Assembly (NCBI GenBank): GCA_036429605.1
Contig: JAVFKD010000002.1
Coordinates: forward strand, 3,906,001-3,970,000
Direction of reading: 5' to 3'
DNA from: Cladobotryum mycophilum
Lineage: Eukaryota > Ascomycota > Sordariomycetes > Hypocreales > Hypocreaceae
DNA: 64,000 nucleotides
The notes below the pieces were generated by a model. The model worked only from the letters and a program-made list of their open reading frames with translations, was not told the origin of the DNA and searched no databases. The position numbers were made by a program, and so were the translations under genes. Positions 59,101-64,000 of this stretch are shown here, one piece after another (the first letter of the stretch is position 1; the number at the start of each line of letters is the position of its first letter).

Positions 59101-62100
59101 CAGGAAAAATGACTTGGTTCTGAAACTTGTGACCCCTCAGCCAGGGCATCTCTCTGAGATGGAAGATATTACGCCAGGTCATGCTGTGCTGCAAGTCTTC
59201 CTGTAGCCGACCAAGCAACTCATGTGGTCGCTGCGTCCCAAGGCGGTAATTGTGCGAGATCCTTGACTCCCGCCAGTAGATTTGATCATGGTCCCAAGGA
59301 TATGAAGGTAGGCCTTTGAGAGCTTGAAGCTTGTCCGAATAGCCACAAGCCTTCCGCCAACCATCGAAATGGACGAATGATGGACCAAGGTAGCTCCAAA
59401 GCAGCCCTAGAGCTCTTTCCATGGTGTTCAAATCGTCACCCGTTCGCTCCAAGCATCCAGAATAAGAAATGAAAACGTCGGAAGCTACAGACTTGAGGGT
59501 CTGGCTAACCGGCCCCTTTAACGCTGGGTGAGGTCCGACTTCTAGCCCAATAGAAAATGGGCCAGCAGTCTGCCAAGCAAACTCAACAGCTTGGGAGAAG
59601 AGCACAGGCTGCACCATATTGTCTACCCAATACTGGTCTTTGAGCTGATCCAATGGTCCATTAAGCATGTCTTCTTGGCCTTTCACACTCGAAAACCATG
59701 AGCAACCCTTTCGTGGCTCTTGAAGTTGGATGTTTAACTCATCAAGGTGTGATTTGTAGGCTTCGGCACATCGAAGCATATGATGAGAGTGGTATGCAGT
59801 ATCGACTTTGAGCAGCCTAGCAAATGTTTTATCCTCGTCGAGGTCCACCTTTGCGTCGTTGATGACATCCAAATCACCCGCCAAGGTTACACTCGAAGGG
59901 GCATTACTAGCTGCCACTCGGATACGACCGTGGAATTGAGCTCGTTTGCAGTAAGCAATGGCATCTTTAAAGGACAGTCCGACAGCCATCATGCCACCAT
60001 CTTGTCCATCGCCGCCTTTTGCGAGATGAGCTACCTGACCTCGATAGTAGGCTATTCCCATGGCGTCCCTCGCTCGTAACAAACCGACCGCATAAGCAGC
60101 GCCAATCTCGCCAGACGAATGACCAACAACGACATCAAGATTGACGCCAGCAGTACGCAGGAGGTCGACAAGGGCAATTTGAATCGCGGTACAGAGCGGC
60201 TGCGAGAATTCTGCTTCAGAAACGCGAGAGTCGGAACCTTCAGCTGCGAGCTCCTTGATCAATGACCACCGTGGTGGGTTTGGTAGTGACTGTAGGAATC
60301 GCTCGCATCTTTCAATGGACTCTCGGAATACTGCACAGTGTGCCATTAGAACACGGCCCATAGCCGCAGACTGCGCGCCCTAATAAAAAAAACTGTTAGC
60401 TTTGGTGTAGATGCAATCCGAAAGATGGGCTGGATAAGTTCATACCTGACCAGTGAAGACACCAAGAATCTTAGGAGGCCGATTTGGATCTGCTGTAATT
60501 GCTCGGATCCCGATTGGCGCATCTTCAGAGCTATCACCAGCCTTTGTCTGCTTTGCCAGAAGATCTACAAGTTGCTGGCGACTGGAAGCAGCAAGAGCAG
60601 CTCTAATAGGGAAAGCAGTTCGTCTCGATTGAAGCATCCAGCTCAGGGCATCAAGATCCAAAGTTGGGTTCGCTTGGATATAATCCGAAAATGTTTTGAG
60701 TTGCTTTAAAAGTGAAGACTTGGTTTTTGCCGAAAACAAGAATGGACCTGGCAAGACTTCGCTTTCTTGCGCAGTGCTGCTGTCCTGTCTAATTTTGCTG
60801 ACTGCAGATGATGGTGGCTGGTAGCTTTCGAGAATCACATGAGCATTGGTACCTCCGAAGCCGAAGCTATTGACGCTGGCACGTAGAGGCCCATCAGTCT
60901 GAGGCCACGGCAACAGTTGGGTTGGAATTCGAAGGTTATCGTAGAATGGCTTCACCGCAGAGCTGAGTTCGTTGAAGTGCATATTCGGGGGAATTCGCTG
61001 GTTCTGGAGAGCCAGAGACGCCTTGAGCACGCCAGCAAGACCAGCGCAACCCTCAAGATGGCCGATAATTGTCTTAATGGAACCACAGTAAAGAATATCG
61101 TCTATCTTGTACAAGTCAGATTGCCCTGGGAAGAAAGCGTCTCTAATAGCTCGAGCTTCCACTGGGTCACCAGCTGGTGTTCCGGTCCCGTGGCACTCAA
61201 AGAACTGGCATCGATTCTTGACAGGGTCTAAACCGGCATCTCTATAGGTCTTGCGAATAAGTTCTGTCTGTGCCGTGGGACTTGGCATAGTAATGCCGTT
61301 TGTTCGCCCATCCGAATTAACACCAGTACCCCGAATTACGCATTCAATATGATCGTTGTCTGCAATAGCTTTGCTCAGAGGCTTAATCAACACAGCTGCA
61401 CAACCCTCACCACGGGCATAACCGTTTGCATCTTGATCCCACATTCGTGATCTAGAGTCCGGGGAGAGCATGTGCAGCTTTGACTCCAAGATATAAAAGG
61501 ACGGGTCAAGTAGCAATGTTGTTCCTGCTACGACAGCTTGTGTAGCATCACCATTTCGAATCGACTGAATGGCTTGATTCAATGCGACTAGCGAACTGGA
61601 GCATGCCGTATCAATGGTCATTGATGGACCTTTCAGGTTGAAACAGTATGAAACTCGATTCGATAGAATACTTCGAGCCACACCGGTAGCTGTGTATGTG
61701 GGGAAGGCTTCCGGGTCGCGCATCTGAATGTCGTTGTAGTCCGCCGTCATCGAACCCACATAAACACCAGTTGAGGAGCCTTCAAAAGACTCCAAGGGCC
61801 AGCCTGCAGCCTCGACAGACTCAAACACCGTTTCTAGCAGGATCCGTTGCTGTGGATCCATTCCTTCGACCTCCTTGGGGTTGATACGAAAGAAGGACGC
61901 ATCAAAACAGCGTACGTCCTCTTCCGTCAAGTATGATTGCTTAACGTCTGTACGACCGTGGTGCTCTCCATCTTGGCTGTAGAAGTTGGAAAGGTTGAGT
62001 CTTTCTGGAGCAAAGTCATGGAGGATATCTCTAGGGGAGCTTAATAAGTTCCAGAGCTTGGATGGTGAAGTAGAGGACCCAGGAAACCTGCAAGCAGATC

Positions 62101-62125
62101 CTACAATTGCAAATGGTTCATGCAT
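50152..62125 (-). CDS. PKS-NRPS hybrid megasynthase (two homopolymer frame breaks)
   Basis: Minus strand: exon 1 60446-62125, one 66-bp intron, exon 2 50152-60379; about 3,969 residues if one base is missing at each of two runs (G6 at 58812-58817, C5 at 53207-53211). Domains: KS ~1-430 (Cys175, His312, His356), AT ~555-870 (GHSSGE, Ser648), DH ~940-1240 (His977, Asp1151), C-methyltransferase ~1350-1600 (EIGAGTGG, 1421-1428), degenerate ER ~1770-1990, KR ~2080-2260 (TGELGQS, Tyr2229), ACP (Ser2408), condensation (HHMVMDG, 2696), adenylation ~3020-3450 (FTSGSAGTPK, YKTGD), thiolation (Ser3581), release domain ~3660-3969 (TGFLG). It should build a reduced, methylated polyketide, join it to one amino acid and release it. 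The ER region lacks the NADPH loop, so a partner enoyl reductase may be needed. The release domain has Phe3810 in place of the catalytic Tyr. The product is unknown. MHEPFAIVGS at 62125 is the natural start. Confidence 0.93.
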
Positions 62126-63368
62126 CTTGTTGTCTTGTAATTCCTTTAAATAGAATTGATGGGGGAAGGGATCCTCTGATTTGACAAGTGAAAGATGAGA
62201 TGCGATACATGAACTAACTTGAGGCCACACATAGGTGTCACACACACACATATATATATATATACAGGCAAATAATGATTTTCCATTCATAATGTGCCAA
62301 ACCCACATCTATGACATAATCTTTCAATAGCTGCCAAATGCAACTGGTCTTTACGTGAATCCCATGCAGTCGAATACACTTCTCCGAGACCGCCGCTATC
62401 CAGGTTCAAGCTCAAAAGGCCGAATAGTACATATACTGCTTGCTGTAATAGAGTAACGCATTGTATGGAATCCTCAATCTCCAAATCATGATTTGCCGCC
62501 CAGAGAGGAAAATGCCGGGCCACAAAGCATGATGGTTATAGTAATACTCCGCATTGGCAAACTATGATCGCAGATTCGCGTACCCAATTTAGACTGTGAG
62601 CTACTCGGATCGGGAAACATGGAATGTTGAAATCTCTACTGTTTGTGATATGTCACCTAAAGGAGCAAACAAGGGCCATAGTTGTCTAGTTAATATCATC
62701 ACGTCGCAGCCTGCAAAACATGATCACGTTATATTACAGCCCGCGCTTTTTGGTGTATTCCTTTCGTTCGGGGCAACATGTACGTATTCTAAATCATCTT
62801 AAAAGGCATGTCGGAGAATGAAAAGTAATATTACGATCCTCCAACTGTTTAAACGGTCTTCTACATCCTATTTTGGCCGTCGGCATCTGCTCGCTAACTG
62901 ACAACGCCGAGGAACCAACGGTTACTCTAACAATAAGCGTAGGATTCCTACCCACTAGTTGTGTTATATGCAAACAATTGTTCACACCATCCAATTTGGA
63001 AATCCCCCGAACGAGGGATCTGTCCGGCAGGGTGGCAAGGTTGCAAGGTTCCACGTCACCATATGGCTTCACGTGCAGATATGCTGTTTAGGGTACGTGA
63101 GTAGACGTAGTTCTACCATGAAGCTGCCTTACACAATTGCATTTATTGATCAGTAACAGCATGGCTGATTCGGCGTTGACCTAAGAGATGTAAAAAATAC
63201 CAACTGTGATGTATCCTTAATTTAACACACCACCCCAAAAACTTCATCGACTAGGTAGTCACAGCTACGCTCCACATGACTCAAAGACGATTGTAATAAA
63301 AGTATTACCTAAGTTGTAGCCCTCCACCTAATAGTTTGCACTATAGCGTATAGACACGAATACATATA
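62126..63368. other. Promoter region between the PKS-NRPS gene and the regulator
   Basis: 1.2 kb. Near the megasynthase it carries a CA/TA dinucleotide tract. A 78-codon minus-strand frame at 62287-62523 has no domain that I recognise and could be chance. Both flanking genes point left, so the stretch holds the PKS-NRPS promoter and the regulator's 3' UTR. Confidence 0.5.
62238..62264. repeat. (CA)n(TA)n tract upstream of the PKS-NRPS start
   Basis: A run of about six CA followed by about seven TA units, 113-139 bp upstream of the start codon at 62125. It may serve as a TATA-like element or simply be a variable microsatellite. Confidence 0.6.
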
Positions 63369-64000
63369 TCATAGATTAAGTAGGTAATTGGTATCATTGA
63401 TGTCTCCCATCATAGTATCATCCCATTGCGACCACCGGCTCTCGCCTTCAAAAGTCGTGAAACTTGGAGATGTGCTACTATTTTCTCTAGTAGATGCTGA
63501 TGTAGTCGCATTTTGCCCGTGAGATATCAAGAGCGAATAGCTAGTTACAAGACTCTTCTGTAATGCGTCGCAGATTTTGCCGTGTGCATTGGCTCCCGTC
63601 ACGATAACTTCTGCCTGCGCAAGCAGACAAGACACGATGACATAGGGTTTAACCTCGATCTCTCCGGCGCTTATCCTCGCCGTTGCAAGATCAAGATATC
63701 TCTGAACTGCATCTTGCATCTCGGTACGTACGTATGTTACACGTGGATTTGATGGAACGGGCACGCCAATATCAGACTTGTCGTTGAGTTCGCTGCACAT
63801 ATAAAGGGCACTTTGCGTGTATATGGTCCGAAAGATGCCGGAACTAGAAAGCCGTAGACGATGGAAGTCATCAACAACTGAGAATGCCGAACTAGACAAT
63901 AGACCAACTGCGGTTTCGAAGCACATCTTTCGAGAGTAATAGTACGCAGGATTGGTCATTGCCTTGACCGCAAAGGGATGATGAAGACCAAGGAACATTC
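63369..64000 (-). CDS. C-terminal part of a fungal Zn2Cys6-type transcription factor (partial)
   Basis: Open on the minus strand from the window edge to a stop at 63369; at least 209 residues. It begins in FLGLHHPFAV and AYYYSRKMCFETAVGLL, the helix pair found near the end of the fungal-specific regulator region in Zn2Cys6 proteins ('LHRPF ... YSR..CL..A'), and continues with helices and a Ser/Thr-rich, then acidic tail (WSQWDDTMMGDIND). The zinc cluster would lie beyond the edge. It sits next to the PKS-NRPS and is transcribed in the same direction, so it is a good candidate for the cluster's own regulator; that is inference from position. Confidence 0.7.
   Translation of the reverse strand, partial: MFLGLHHPFAVKAMTNPAYYYSRKMCFETAVGLLSSSAFSVVDDFHRLRLSSSGIFRTIYTQSALYMCSELNDKSDIGVPVPSNPRVTYVRTEMQDAVQRYLDLATARISAGEIEVKPYVIVSCLLAQAEVIVTGANAHGKICDALQKSLVTSYSLLISHGQNATTSASTRENSSTSPSFTTFEGESRWSQWDDTMMGDINDTNYLLNL

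Noticed and set aside
62287..62523. 78-codon minus-strand frame upstream of the PKS-NRPS
   Set aside because: No recognisable family, short, and inside the presumed promoter region.
1..64000. CRISPR arrays, bacterial operons, replication origins
   Set aside because: The window is eukaryotic with spliced genes; no regularly spaced repeats or bacterial signals were seen.

Overview
The window is nuclear DNA from a filamentous ascomycete (Pezizomycotina, probably Sordariomycetes). The evidence is many short GT-AG introns (about 50-130 bp) with CTAAC/CTAAT-type branch sites, fungus-specific families (CVNH, HET, NACHT-WD40, GPR1/FUN34, Zn2Cys6 regulators, a PKS-NRPS hybrid) and housekeeping genes with yeast counterparts (RRP5, ASE1, a YML020W-like gene). 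I did not assign a genus.

Layout. 0-25 kb is gene-poor and accessory: the 3' end of one gene, a two-domain cyanovirin-like protein, a 197-bp perfect-palindrome MITE with 8-bp target duplication, a decayed HET-type gene, a small secreted protein, two related helical proteins with hydrophobic hairpins (opposite strands, 2.5 kb apart), a diverged dispersed repeat present twice, a SnoaL-like pseudogene, a GPR1/FUN34 acetate-transporter gene and a tyrosinase pseudogene. 25-45 kb is gene-dense core: a YML020W-like alpha/beta hydrolase divergent from RRP5, an MFS monocarboxylate-type transporter, a regulator with two tandem Zn2Cys6 clusters, a tRNA-Gln(CUG) and an Ase1/PRC1/MAP65 microtubule bundler. 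45-64 kb is accessory again: a broken NACHT-WD40 NLR-type gene, then a PKS-NRPS megasynthase of about 3,970 residues and, beyond it, the C-terminal part of a fungal-specific transcription factor that runs off the right edge. The last two look like one edge of a secondary-metabolite cluster.

Two kinds of gene damage must be kept apart. Five otherwise intact genes (hydrolase, double-zinc regulator, PKS-NRPS twice, and less clearly GPR1/FUN34) each need one extra base, usually in a C/G run of 5-7; that pattern looks like homopolymer under-calling in the assembly. The SnoaL, tyrosinase and NLR genes instead carry in-frame stop codons and appear to be real pseudogenes.

Most notable points: the PKS-NRPS release domain has Phe where reductases have the catalytic Tyr, which suggests non-reductive (Dieckmann-type) release; the pair of paralogous helical-hairpin proteins belongs to no family I recognise; and the MITE is very well preserved. 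All intron and exon boundaries were derived by eye from frame and splice-site consistency.
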